From contig JAZLIT010000036.1 of the NCBI GenBank assembly GCA_045617525.1, positions 1 to 44,721 of the forward strand: a stretch of 44,721 nt of DNA, read 5' to 3'. A program made the position numbers and the translations under genes. This document shows, piece by piece, positions 8,108 through 18,300 of the stretch. The stretch is from JAZLIT01 sp045617525 (GTDB lineage: Bacteria > Bacillota > Bacilli > Bacillales_A > Planococcaceae). The notes beneath the pieces were generated by a model. That model had not been told where the DNA came from. It saw only the letters and a list, made by a program, of their open reading frames with translations, and did not search any database. How positions within the stretch are numbered: the first letter of the stretch is position 1; each line of letters opens with the position of its first letter.

Positions 8108-9730
8108 TTATTTACCGATTTTAACATCTTTTAAGCTATACATGCTGTCAGCACCTACAGAGAATCCAGAAATTTTATCAGATACACCTGTTAAGTTAGA
8201 TGGGTGTAATACGAATGCCATTGGAGATTCGTCTGAAATTAATTGAATAGCCTCTTGGTAAATACCTAAACGTTTAGTTTGGTCTGCTTCACGACGACCA
8301 GCATCTAATAACTCATCTACTTTATCGCTAGAGTAGAATGAACGGTTACCTGGATCACCGTGTTGTGAAGAGTGGAATAGTGCATATAGACCGTAGTCAG
8401 CATCACCAGTAGAGTTAGACCAACCTAAGATGAACATATCGTGTTCACCAGCAGCAGTTTTCTCAAGGTAAGCACCAAACTCCATTGTTACAATCTCTAA
8501 TTCGATATTAAGTTCTTTTAAAGCTTGTTGTAATACGATTGCAACGTTTTGACGCGCAGGATTGTCATTTGTCCAAAGTGAAGTTTTGAATCCGTCAGCA
8601 TAACCAGCCTCAACTAATAGAGCTTTTGCTTCATCAAGGTTATAAGACATTGATGTTACATCAGTTGTGTATCCGAAAATACCAGGAGATAGTGGGCTGA
8701 TTGCAGGAATACCAAACCCTTCATAAATACCATCGATTAATGTTACGCGATCAATTGCTTTTGAAATAGCTTGACGTACTAAAGCGTTATCGAATGGTGC
8801 TTTATTAGTGTTAAAACCAAGATAAGTTAATGAAGATGTAGCTGTTTCTAAAACAGATGCATCAGAGAATGAATTAACGTTTGCTACTTGGCTAGGCTCA
8901 ACAGCACCGATAATGTGTGCATTACCCGATTGTAACTCAGCTACGCGTACCGAACTTTCTGGAATTACTTTAAACGTTACAGAATCGATTGCAGGAGCAG
9001 TACCCCAGTAATCAGTATTTTTTTCTAATTTAATTGCTTCACCAGGAGTCCAAGAAACGAATTTGAATGGACCAGTACCTGCTGGGTTTGTTCCAAGTAC
9101 ATTACCAGCTTTGTCATCTCCAGTAATTCCAGCATAATCTGCCGCAATTGATTTAGGAGAGATAATTGCCCCACCATTATGCGTTAAGTGCGCAAGTAAT
9201 GGAGAGAAAGGATATTCAGTAATGAATTGAACTGTGTTTTCATCAATTACTTTAACTTCAGTTACCATTTCAAATAAGAATGCACGAGGAGAACCTACTT
9301 CTGGATCAAGTAAACGATCGAATGATTGTTTTACAGATTCAGCATTGAATGTTTCGCCATCGTGGAATTTAATACCTGTACGTAGCTTGAATTCAAAAGT
9401 TAAATCATCAACTTGTGTCCAAGACTCCGCTAAACCAGGCGCTAATTCACCAGCAGAATTACGAATTACTAATGTTTCGTAAAGATTTGATTGCACATTT
9501 GAAGATTGTACGTCGTTAGAACCGTGTGGGTCTAATGAACTTGCATCAGATAACTCAGCAATTACTAAATCTCCACCAGCAGCGACTTCTTCACTACCAC
9601 CAGTTTCTTCTCCAGTCTTACCTTCATCAGTACTAGATGGCTCTTCGTCTTTATCGCCACAAGCAGCTAAAACTAGCGCAAGTGTAAATGTTAGAAGGAG
9701 CATCCATAATGATTTTTTAGAAAACTTCAT
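8108..9730 (-). CDS. Peptide ABC transporter substrate-binding lipoprotein (SBP_bac_5)
   Basis: Extracellular solute receptor for the importer encoded by the divergent genes. The 540-aa precursor has a lipoprotein signal with lipobox LAAC (Cys24), then a Glu/Gly/Ser-rich linker and a full DppA/OppA-like domain with the family signature region near FKLRTGIKFHDGETFN. AAAGGAGG lies at 9740-9747 (minus strand). An extended -10 promoter is readable upstream. The gene is convergent with the aminopeptidase and divergent from dppC-B-D-F, so receptor and membrane parts are transcribed separately. Ligand class (di/oligopeptide, glutathione, nickel-peptide) cannot be assigned by eye. Confidence 0.92.
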   Translation of the reverse strand: MKFSKKSLWMLLLTFTLALVLAACGDKDEEPSSTDEGKTGEETGGSEEVAAGGDLVIAELSDASSLDPHGSNDVQSSNVQSNLYETLVIRNSAGELAPGLAESWTQVDDLTFEFKLRTGIKFHDGETFNAESVKQSFDRLLDPEVGSPRAFLFEMVTEVKVIDENTVQFITEYPFSPLLAHLTHNGGAIISPKSIAADYAGITGDDKAGNVLGTNPAGTGPFKFVSWTPGEAIKLEKNTDYWGTAPAIDSVTFKVIPESSVRVAELQSGNAHIIGAVEPSQVANVNSFSDASVLETATSSLTYLGFNTNKAPFDNALVRQAISKAIDRVTLIDGIYEGFGIPAISPLSPGIFGYTTDVTSMSYNLDEAKALLVEAGYADGFKTSLWTNDNPARQNVAIVLQQALKELNIELEIVTMEFGAYLEKTAAGEHDMFILGWSNSTGDADYGLYALFHSSQHGDPGNRSFYSSDKVDELLDAGRREADQTKRLGIYQEAIQLISDESPMAFVLHPSNLTGVSDKISGFSVGADSMYSLKDVKIGK

Positions 9731-9786
9731 CTCTAATAACCTCCTTTATTGTGCTAGAATATTACAGTTTTGTAACATCTCCCTAA

Positions 9787-9816
9787 AATATAGCACAATT
9801 AATTAATATTATTCAA
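9787..9816 (-). promoter_or_regulatory. Sigma-A promoter of binding-protein gene
   Basis: On the minus strand TTGAAT (-35, 9811-9816) is 18 bp from TATATT (-10, 9787-9792), preceded by TG of an extended -10. The start would lie about 50 nt before the ATG. A GTGCTA/TAGCAC dyad (9751-9756 and 9791-9796) with an inner GTTACA-AAAC-TGTAAT hairpin spans the -10 and leader. Confidence 0.65.
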
Positions 9817-10029
9817 CACAGAATAACTAAAAATATGGAATATTCAGCATTTTAGGAGAAAAAGATTTTATTAGAATAATAATTTACGCCACAAGATATA
9901 AAGTAGAAAATGCGTGTAATTAGCAATTAGATCGGATGAATAATGGATATTATTACCTTTATTTATAAGGGAGAATAATGTTTAGGTGAAACATTTTTGT
10001 AATATTAATTAACAGAAAATAAATAATCG

Positions 10030-10059
10030 TTGAAAAATTATGTTTTTGATAGTTATAAT
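10030..10059 (+). promoter_or_regulatory. Sigma-A promoter of dppCBDF operon
   Basis: TTGAAA (10030-10035) lies 18 bp from a consensus TATAAT (10054-10059), about 50 bp ahead of the permease start. The rest of the 380-bp divergent gap is AT-rich, with no further feature I can name. Confidence 0.7.
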
Positions 10060-10112
10060 TTATATACATGATAAAAATCTCTGTTTTTTAAAAAATGAAA
10101 GGAATGGTGCAA

Positions 10113-11003
10113 ATGGGTACTCAAGTAGAAAATAAAGTAGTTTTAAAGAAACGTAGTCCTCAATTGGAAGCGTTCCGTACTGTAATGAAGCGACTTTATA
10201 AAAATAAAGCAGCAGTTATAGGTGGCGTAATTATTGTATTCTTTATTCTAGTCGCAATTTTTGGGCCATTATTAATTAAGACAGACCCAAATTATCAGGA
10301 AATCTTGAATAAGCTTCAACCTCCTTCGAAAGAGCATTGGTTCGGTACGGATAATTTTGGACGTGATATCTTCTCACGTATTATTCATGGCGCGGGATTA
10401 ACATTAATGGTTGGCTTTTTATCTGTTGCAATCGGAGGGATTGTAGGAGTTGTTTTAGGAATCGTCGCTGGCTATTACGGTGGTTTAATTGACACAATTA
10501 CAATGCGTGTGATGGATGTATTATTAGCTTTCCCAGGTATTTTATTAGCACTTGCGATTGTTTCTGTATTAGGGGGAAGTATTCAAAATGTAATTTTAGC
10601 TGTAGGGATATTCTCGGTACCAGCATTTGCTCGTATCGTACGAGGGTCTACACTTCAAGTAAAGAAACTTGAATATATAGATGCGGTAAGATCGCTCGGT
10701 GCGTCTGATACGCGAATTATATTCCGCCATATTTTGCCAAATATCATGTCGCCAATTATTGTACAAGCAACAATGCGCGTGGCAACTGCAATTTTAACAG
10801 CTTCAGGTTTAGCATTCTTATCTTTAGGTGCACCACCTCCTACGCCAGAGTGGGGTGCAATGCTGAATGACGGACGTACATATATGCATAATGCAAGTCA
10901 TATGGTCCTGATTCCAGGTATGATAATTGTCATTGTTGTTTTAGCATTTAATATTTTTGGCGATGGATTGCGTGACGCGCTTGATCCGAAAATGAAGCAA
11001 TAA
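10113..11003 (+). CDS. Peptide ABC transporter permease, DppC/OppC type
   Basis: One of the two inner-membrane subunits of the importer, 296 aa. A cytoplasmic N-terminus (OppC_N) is followed by a helix at about 30-55, the conserved HWFGTDNFGRDIFSR loop, five more helices, and the EAA motif region VRSLGASDTRIIFRHILPN that contacts the ATPases. In-frame ATGs at 10095 and 10104 are poorly spaced. AAAGGA at 10098-10103 is 9 nt from the ATG at 10113, so that start is chosen. Here the C-type permease precedes the B-type, the reverse of the usual dppBC order. Confidence 0.9.
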   Translation: MGTQVENKVVLKKRSPQLEAFRTVMKRLYKNKAAVIGGVIIVFFILVAIFGPLLIKTDPNYQEILNKLQPPSKEHWFGTDNFGRDIFSRIIHGAGLTLMVGFLSVAIGGIVGVVLGIVAGYYGGLIDTITMRVMDVLLAFPGILLALAIVSVLGGSIQNVILAVGIFSVPAFARIVRGSTLQVKKLEYIDAVRSLGASDTRIIFRHILPNIMSPIIVQATMRVATAILTASGLAFLSLGAPPPTPEWGAMLNDGRTYMHNASHMVLIPGMIIVIVVLAFNIFGDGLRDALDPKMKQ

Positions 11004-11017
11004 GGGGGGAACAGTAA

Positions 11018-11971
11018 ATGACGAAATATATTATCCGACGTTTATTACAAACGATTCCGGTTTTACTAGGTGTTTCGATTTTAGTGTTTTCACTAATGTT
11101 CCTTATTCCGGGTGATCCTGCACGTATAATGGCAGGTGAAGGTGCATCAGAGCAAACCGTTGAAAACATTCGTGAAAAACTTGGCTTAAATGATCCGGCT
11201 TATGTGCAGTATGGTCGCTATTTATCAAATGTATTACAAGCTGATTTAGGAAATTCTGTACGAAGTGGGCGTCCTGTAATGGATGAAATTCAAGCGCGCT
11301 TTTGGACAACGGTAGAGGTTTCACTGTATGCAACAATTTTGGCCGTATTTTTAGGGTTAATCGCTGGTATTATTTCAGCGGTAAGACATTATACATTATC
11401 TGATGTATCGATTATGATTATTGCTTTATTCGGTTTATCGATGCCGAATTTCTGGTTAGGGTTAATGCTCATTCAATGGTTTGCGCTCGGTAATTTACCG
11501 TTTGATATTCCGTATCCAGAGTTTCTCAAAATGCGACCATCTGGCTGGGGCGAGTCATGGCGTCAAATGATTTTACCCGTTATTACACTAGGAACCGGTG
11601 GCGCTGCAATTATTGCACGTATGACTCGTTCTTCAATGCTTGAAGTAATTGATCAAGACTATATCCGAACAGCGCGTGCAAAAGGTGTGTCAGAAAGAGT
11701 AGTAATCTATCGTCATGCGTTAAAAAATGCACTGATTCCAGTTGTAACTGTAATCGGACTAGAGTTCGGTGGTTTCTTAGGTGGAGCTGTATTAACTGAA
11801 ACAATTTTTGCCATTAACGGTATGGGTCGTTTAACAATTGATGCTATTAGAACACGTGACTTCCCTGTTGTTCAAGGAACTGTGCTTGTTTTTTCTGTAT
11901 TATTCGTGTTTGTAAATTTACTCGTTGATATTTCATATAAATTCTTAAACAAACGAATCGACTTAAATTAA
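11018..11971 (+). CDS. Peptide ABC transporter permease, DppB/OppB type
   Basis: Second membrane subunit, 317 aa. It starts with the typical YIIRRLLQTIPVLLGVS helix, then the extracellular FLIPGDPA segment, and ends with the EAA loop RTARAKGVSERVVIYRHALKN and closing helices. AAGGGGGGA provides the ribosome site 15 nt after the DppC stop. It forms the translocation path with the preceding permease. Confidence 0.92.
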   Translation: MTKYIIRRLLQTIPVLLGVSILVFSLMFLIPGDPARIMAGEGASEQTVENIREKLGLNDPAYVQYGRYLSNVLQADLGNSVRSGRPVMDEIQARFWTTVEVSLYATILAVFLGLIAGIISAVRHYTLSDVSIMIIALFGLSMPNFWLGLMLIQWFALGNLPFDIPYPEFLKMRPSGWGESWRQMILPVITLGTGGAAIIARMTRSSMLEVIDQDYIRTARAKGVSERVVIYRHALKNALIPVVTVIGLEFGGFLGGAVLTETIFAINGMGRLTIDAIRTRDFPVVQGTVLVFSVLFVFVNLLVDISYKFLNKRIDLN

Positions 11972-11998
11972 TAAGATTGGAAAAGAGGTGACAAAACT

Positions 11999-13027
11999 AT
12001 GAGTGAGCAAAACATTTTAGAAGTCCGTAATTTAAAAACTTCCTTTTCAACAGATGCAGGAGAAGTTCGTGCAGTAGATGGGGTAAGCTTTGAGCTACCT
12101 AAAGGGAAAACAATAGGAATCGTTGGTGAATCAGGTTCTGGAAAAAGTATTACCTCGCTGTCAATTTTACGCTTACTTGCGAACAATGGGACGATTAAAG
12201 GTGGCGAAATATTATTTAAAGGGCAAGACATCACGAAATTAACTGAAAAGCAAATGCGTGAAATACGAGGAAATCAAATTTCAATGATCTTCCAAGAGCC
12301 GATGACTTCATTAAATCCTGTTTTCACAGTGGGTCAGCAAATTAGTGAAACAATTTTAATTCATAAAAAGGTATCAAAGAAGGAAGCATTGAGGCTTTCA
12401 ATTGAAATGCTAAAGCTTGTTGGAATTCCTTCTCCAGAGAAGCGTATGAAGCAATATCCATATGAATTATCAGGAGGAATGCGCCAACGTGTAATGATTG
12501 CTATGGCACTAGCTTGTGACCCTGAGATTCTTGTGGCCGATGAGCCGACAACAGCGCTAGACGTAACAATTCAAGCGCAAATTTTAGAGTTGATTCGTGA
12601 CCTTCAAAATCGTTTAGGCATGTCTGTAATTATGATTACACATGACCTAGGTGTAGTAGCTGAAACATGTGATTATGTTGCGGTCATGTATGCTGGTCAA
12701 GTTGTTGAGTATGCAGATATTCGTACGTTATTTAAAAATCCGAAGCATCCATATACACTTGGCCTTTTAAATTCATTGCCTCGTCATGATATTGATCAAG
12801 ATAAATTAATTCCAATTAAAGGAATGGTACCAAGTCCTTTTGATATGCCTGTGGGTTGTCGATTTGCACCACGTTGCCCAGTTGCTACAGAGTTATGTCA
12901 TTCAAAAATGCCAAACTTAGAAAGCAAAGGCGATAATGATAAAATTCGCTGCTGGTTATATTCAGATGAATGGGATGGAGATACGGAGGTGACGCTATAT
13001 GGTGAAAAAAGAACTGTTAAAGGTTGA
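11999..13027 (+). CDS. Peptide ABC transporter ATP-binding protein, DppD type
   Basis: ATPase subunit, 342 aa: Walker A GESGSGKS, signature LSGGMRQR, Walker B ILVADEPTTALD, H-loop THD. The C-terminal oligopeptide-transporter extension carries the four cysteines of DppD proteins (GCRFAPRCP, ELCHS, IRCWLY), which in characterised relatives can hold an Fe-S cluster. AAAGAGGTG is the ribosome site. The 3' end overlaps dppF by 29 bases. Confidence 0.92.
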   Translation: MSEQNILEVRNLKTSFSTDAGEVRAVDGVSFELPKGKTIGIVGESGSGKSITSLSILRLLANNGTIKGGEILFKGQDITKLTEKQMREIRGNQISMIFQEPMTSLNPVFTVGQQISETILIHKKVSKKEALRLSIEMLKLVGIPSPEKRMKQYPYELSGGMRQRVMIAMALACDPEILVADEPTTALDVTIQAQILELIRDLQNRLGMSVIMITHDLGVVAETCDYVAVMYAGQVVEYADIRTLFKNPKHPYTLGLLNSLPRHDIDQDKLIPIKGMVPSPFDMPVGCRFAPRCPVATELCHSKMPNLESKGDNDKIRCWLYSDEWDGDTEVTLYGEKRTVKG

Positions 13028-14012
13028 GGGGCTGAAGCAATATTTCCCAATTAAAGGGGGCTTTTTTGGCCGTACTGTCAATTATGTTAAGGCATTAGAT
13101 GGTATTTCATTTACCGTTTATGAAGGTGAAACTGTAAGTATTGTAGGTGAATCCGGCTGTGGTAAATCAACTACTGGGCGTGCGATTCTTCGATTAGAAG
13201 AACCGACAGAAGGTAGCGTTGAATATATGGGGACGGATTTAACAAAAATCTCAAAACGTAAAATGCGAAAGTATCGCAAAGATTTACAAATTATTTTTCA
13301 AGATCCATATGCGTCAATTAATCCTCGTCAAACAGTGGCAAGTGTTTTAAATGAAGCGATGCATATTCAAAAGGTGTTACCAGCAGCAGAGCGACGTGCA
13401 CGTATTGAAGAGTTATTGGAAACAGTAGGATTGCGCTCCTACCAAGCTGACCGTTATCCACATGAGTTTTCTGGGGGCCAGCGCCAACGAATCGGTATTG
13501 CACGTGCCTTATCGGTGGATCCAAAGCTAATTATTTGTGATGAGGCAGTTTCAGCATTGGACGTTTCAATTCAAGCGCAGGTTTTAAACTTATTAGAAGA
13601 GTTACAGGATGAATATGGCTTAACCTACTTATTCATTTCGCATGACTTAGGTGTTGTGCGCCATATTTCTGATCGTATTATCGTGATGTATTTAGGGAAA
13701 ATTGTTGAGATTGCAGATAAGGTGAGCTTATTTGAGAATCCTCAACATCCGTACACAAAAGCATTACTCTCAGCAATTCCTGTGCCAGACCCAGATGCTA
13801 AAAAGGACCGAATCATTTTAAAGGGAGATGTACCTTCCCCAATCGATCCACCAGAGGGCTGTCGTTTCCATACGCGTTGCCCGTTTGCGACAGATAAATG
13901 TAGTAAAGAAGAGCCGCTACTTCGAACTTCTGAATTAATGCAGACTGGGCATGAAGCAGCTTGTCATTACATGGAAGAAATCTCGCGCGGCGAGATGCAA
14001 CCTAATTATTAA
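12999..14012 (+). CDS. Peptide ABC transporter ATP-binding protein, DppF type
   Basis: Second ATPase subunit, 337 aa, pairing with DppD in the heterodimer. Walker A GESGCGKST, signature FSGGQRQR, Walker B LIICDEAVSALD, H-loop SHD. It keeps the cysteine-bearing C-terminal extension (GCRFHTRCPFATDKC). CGGAGGTGAC in the end of dppD acts as ribosome site and implies coupled translation. It is the last gene of the operon, followed by a terminator. Confidence 0.92.
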   Translation: MVKKELLKVEGLKQYFPIKGGFFGRTVNYVKALDGISFTVYEGETVSIVGESGCGKSTTGRAILRLEEPTEGSVEYMGTDLTKISKRKMRKYRKDLQIIFQDPYASINPRQTVASVLNEAMHIQKVLPAAERRARIEELLETVGLRSYQADRYPHEFSGGQRQRIGIARALSVDPKLIICDEAVSALDVSIQAQVLNLLEELQDEYGLTYLFISHDLGVVRHISDRIIVMYLGKIVEIADKVSLFENPQHPYTKALLSAIPVPDPDAKKDRIILKGDVPSPIDPPEGCRFHTRCPFATDKCSKEEPLLRTSELMQTGHEAACHYMEEISRGEMQPNY

Positions 14013-14019
14013 CGGTTAG

Positions 14020-14047
14020 AGCCATTCCTAAGGGAGTGGCTTTTTTT
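14020..14047 (+). terminator. Terminator of dpp-like operon
   Basis: The stem AGCCATTCC / GGAGTGGCT (one G-U pair) has a 4-base loop and seven T residues. Confidence 0.85.
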
Positions 14048-14130
14048 ATTTAGGAATGTACGTTCTCATTTCTGGTCATTATGTTGAAAGACATGCTAAA
14101 ATGGAAGTACGAAAATATGGAGGCGATTTG

Positions 14131-15306
14131 ATGAAACTATTTCATACAGCGGATTGGCATTTAGGGAAGCTCGTGCAAGGAGTTTATATGACGGAGGACC
14201 AATGCTTTATTTTAAATGAATTTTTACTTGCGATAGATGAAGAAAAACCGGACGTAGTAATTATCGCTGGTGATTTATATGATCGCTCATTACCTCCAGT
14301 TGAAGCAGTAAATTTACTTGATGACATTTTTCAAGAAATTATTATTAAGCGAAAAACGCCTATTATCGCTATATCAGGCAATCACGATAGCCCCACAAGA
14401 TTAGAGTTCGGTAGCAAGCTAATGAAGGAAAGTGGGCTACATATTGTTGGCGAATTATCAGAAAAGCACCAGCCAATTATTTTGAACGATGCGTATGGAG
14501 AAGTTCACTTCCATGCGATTCCTTTCGCGGAGCCTTCAATTATAAAATCAGTATATCAAGATGATTCAGTTGTCTCCTATGATGATGCAATGAAGAAGAT
14601 TACATCAGAAATTGTTGGGAATATGAAATCAGGAGTCCGTCATGTAGCAATCGCTCATGCATTTGTTACAAAAAATGGAGAAAAGCAAGAGAACACAAGT
14701 GATTCAGAACGTCCACTCGCAATTGGTGGGTCAGAATGTGTAAATTCAGCGTATTTTATGCCGTTTCATTACACAGCTTTAGGCCATTTGCATAAAGCCC
14801 ATAAAGTACAGGATGATAAGATTTGTTATTCAGGTTCGCCACTTAAGTATTCATTATCGGAAGCGCTGCATGAGAAGGGCTTTTATAGCATTGAATTACT
14901 AGCCGACGGACAAATTCAAAAGGAAAAAAGAAAGTTAAAGCCAGTTCGAGATTTGCGTGTTGTTGAGGGTACCATGCAGGAAATTCTTCGCCATGAAGAG
15001 AGCGAGGATTATGTATTCGTGTCATTAACGGATTTAACACCGGTCGTTGGCGCAATGGAACAAATTCGCACCGTCTATAAAAATGCGATGCATGTTTCGC
15101 GTAAATCATTGATGACAAAGGATAAAACTGAGGATGATGTTCAAGTAACTGAGCGTGCCGAGTTAGATGATGCGACTTTATTCCAAGCATTTTGCGAAGA
15201 AATGACGGGCAATCTGCCTTCTGAAATGGCTCGAGAAATTTTTGCGGAAGTGCTGCAGGAGTTATTAGATGATGAGCATGAACGCGTGGAGGTACAGGAG
15301 AAATGA
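14131..15306 (+). CDS. sbcD: Exonuclease SbcD
   Basis: Nuclease subunit of the SbcCD (Mre11-Rad50-like) complex that cleaves hairpins and blocked DNA ends. The 391-aa protein shows calcineurin-type phosphoesterase motifs: FHTADWHLGK (Asp, His), AGDLYDRSLP (Asp), SGNHDSP (Asn, His), HAFV, and ALGHLHKAH. The frame is open from 14056, but GGAGGCGA at 14119-14126 is correctly spaced for the ATG at 14131, which also begins the canonical MKLFHTADWH. The stop overlaps the start of sbcC (ATGA). Confidence 0.95.
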   Translation: MKLFHTADWHLGKLVQGVYMTEDQCFILNEFLLAIDEEKPDVVIIAGDLYDRSLPPVEAVNLLDDIFQEIIIKRKTPIIAISGNHDSPTRLEFGSKLMKESGLHIVGELSEKHQPIILNDAYGEVHFHAIPFAEPSIIKSVYQDDSVVSYDDAMKKITSEIVGNMKSGVRHVAIAHAFVTKNGEKQENTSDSERPLAIGGSECVNSAYFMPFHYTALGHLHKAHKVQDDKICYSGSPLKYSLSEALHEKGFYSIELLADGQIQKEKRKLKPVRDLRVVEGTMQEILRHEESEDYVFVSLTDLTPVVGAMEQIRTVYKNAMHVSRKSLMTKDKTEDDVQVTERAELDDATLFQAFCEEMTGNLPSEMAREIFAEVLQELLDDEHERVEVQEK

Positions 15307-18300
15307 AGCCAATACAATTAACATTAAGTGCATTTGGTCCTTATAAATCAGAGGAAATAATTGATTTTACAGAGCTACAGGACAATCGATTATTTGTCAT
15401 TTCGGGTACTACAGGTGCAGGGAAAACATCGATTTTTGATGCTATTTGCTTTGCGTTATACGGGACAAGTAGTGGCTCTGATCGTGATCAAACTAAAATG
15501 CTACGTAGTGACTTTGCAAACGATGATACGCATACTGGCGTAGAGTTGATTTTTGAAATGCACAGCAAAAAATATCGTGTACTTCGTCAATTAAGCCATG
15601 TGAAAAAAGGGCGTAAAACAGCTACAGGTGAGAAGTACGAGCTATATGAAATTATAACTGACGGAACAGAAGTTGCAGTAGTAGAACGCCAACGCGTATC
15701 TGATATTAATCCAAAAATAGAAGAAATTATTGGGCTTACTTATGATCAATTTTCACAAATTGTAATGTTGCCACAAGGTGAGTTCCGCAAATTATTAACA
15801 TCGCAATCCGAGAATAAAGAAGCGATTTTACGCAAAATCTTCAAAACAGATCGCTACGGAAAAATGGTGAAAAAGCTAGAGGATAAAAAACTGAAGGCTG
15901 AGCATGATGCACGAGCAGCGAAAGGAATGCGCGATTCTTATATTGAGCAAATTGCAGGGGCGTTACCTGTTCGTGAATCTGAATTATTTAACTCGCTTGA
16001 AAGTAATTCAAATGTTTATCAGATCCAGCAAGCGTTGCAACAAGAGCAGCACTATTACCATGAGAAAATTGAAAAGGATCACAAGATTTATTTAGAGAGT
16101 AGTGCGGCATTAGGCAAGAAGAATGAGCAGTTTTTGGAAGCAAAAACTTTAAATATACGTATTGATGAGCTTGAACACACTAAGCAACAGGTGCATCAAA
16201 AAGAACAGGACATGCCATTGTATGAGAAGAAGTTAGAGCAAGTAGAAGCCGCAAGACGAGCCGCTACATTACATCATTTAAATGCGCATTGCCTAAAGCT
16301 AAAGCAGGATTTGACGCAAAAAGAAGGAGCTTTGCAAGAAGCACAGGCAAACTTAAGTAAAACTGAAAATAGCTTTTTACAAGCGGAAGCTCAATTTGAA
16401 CAAGAAAAATCAAATGAGCAAAAACGTGAACTAACGGTGAAAACGGTACTCCATCTGAAGCACTTAGTGGATCCTTACGAAAAAGTGGAAGAAGTTAAAG
16501 TGAAAGTTGGCCATTTAAATGCTGAAATGGCTCGGCAGCAAAAGCACATCGTCACATTGAAAGAAGTCTTTGAAGCAAAGAAAAAGAAGGAACCGCTATT
16601 AAAAGAATTAATCATGGCTACAGAAGATGATGTAAAAAAGGGTATGCTTATATCAGAGAGAATAAAAGAAGTGCAAGATAGTATTACATTAATTAGTAAG
16701 TACACGCAAGAAGTGGCTAATTATAAGAAAGCAGAAACGGTAGCAAAGTCAGCACTGGAGCGCTATCAAATTTCATATACGAGTTATCAAGAGCTTGAAA
16801 AAAACTGGTTGAACAATCAGGCGGCGGTACTTGCATCGGCATTAGTTGCGGGACAATCTTGCCCAGTTTGCGGTAGTACAGAGCACCAAGCGGTTCATTT
16901 TAACGCGGAAAGTCAAATTGATCAAGTAACATTAGAGGCAGCAAGAGCTAATTTAGCAGAGTTAGATCAGCAAAAAAATAACGCGTCAATTCAATTTAAT
17001 ATTTCAAAATCTAAAGTAGATGAGTTAGTGGCGCAGTTAAATATGGGTGAAATTGATCCTGCTAATATAGCTATTTATGAGTCGAAATTAGCTGAGTTCA
17101 CAACCATTTGGAGCTTCACGAAACAACAGGAAGAAAAGCTTGTAAAATTGAAGCAAGAGCTAGACAGCTATCATGAAGAGATAACCTCAGATGAAAAGAA
17201 TATTTTAGCCGAAGTAGAGGCAGCATTACAGGTTGAAAAACAATACATTGCAGATAAATCAAAGCTTGATGAGTTAATGAAAATGATTGAACCGAGCATT
17301 GAAAATTTATCGGCACTAATGGCGAAAATAACCGAAGCAGAGACACTTTCAAAAAAAATGCAGGAAGCTTGGGAAAAAGCACAACAGCAGTATCAAACGC
17401 TTCAGACAGAGAAAGCAACGAATTCACAAGCTGTTTTGTTTATGTCAACGCAAGTACAGGAGCTAACAGACCAGCTATCAATTTCTCGTGATCAATTTAA
17501 TCAGGAAATGAAAACAGCCGGGTTTGACACGTATGGGCAATATACTGCAGCAATTTTAGATGAAAGTGTTATTAAGCAAATGAATGATGATTATATGTCT
17601 TTCAGAAATTCATTACATGCCTTACAGCAGAAGGTTGTGGATGAGCAAGCATACTTAACAGGATTGCAAAAGGTAGATTTAACTTTGTTACAGGAAGAAT
17701 TACAGCTATTAAAAAGTGCAGAGGAAAATGCATTTGAGATGTATAAAAAAACGCAGCAATATGAATTGGCTTGTACCGAGTTTATTGAAAAGCTAGCACA
17801 TGTAGCAGATGAGATTCATCGACTTGAAGATGTTTCGAATCAAATTGTCGATTTATATAATATGTTAAAAGGGCAAAATTCAAAAAAGATTTCGTTTGAA
17901 CGCTATGTGCAAATGGGCTATTTAGAGCAAATTACTGAGGCTGCAAATGTACGTCTTCGAAATTTATCAAATGGACAATATAGCTTACTATGCTCGGATC
18001 GCCAAGAATCGCATGGCCGACAAAGTGGCTTAAGCTTGGATGTTTATGACGGTTTTACAGGGCAAACACGTGATGTGAAATCATTATCAGGTGGCGAAAA
18101 ATTCAATGCATCCTTAAGTTTGGCACTAGGTATGGCTGATGTTATTCAAAGCTTCCAGGGCAATGTACGAATTGATACGATGTTTATTGATGAGGGTTTT
18201 GGTTCATTAGATGAGGAATCATTAATGCGAGCAATCGATACGTTAATAGAACTGCAAAACACAGGGCGTATGATAGGGGTTATTTCTCATGTGGCCGAGT

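Noticed and set aside
14056..14130. N-terminal extension of SbcD
   Set aside because: It starts beside the dpp terminator without a ribosome site; MKLFHTADWH at 14131 is the family start.
17116..17427. 103-codon minus-strand frame inside sbcC
   Set aside because: Shadow of the coiled-coil coding region, no ribosome site and no family resemblance.
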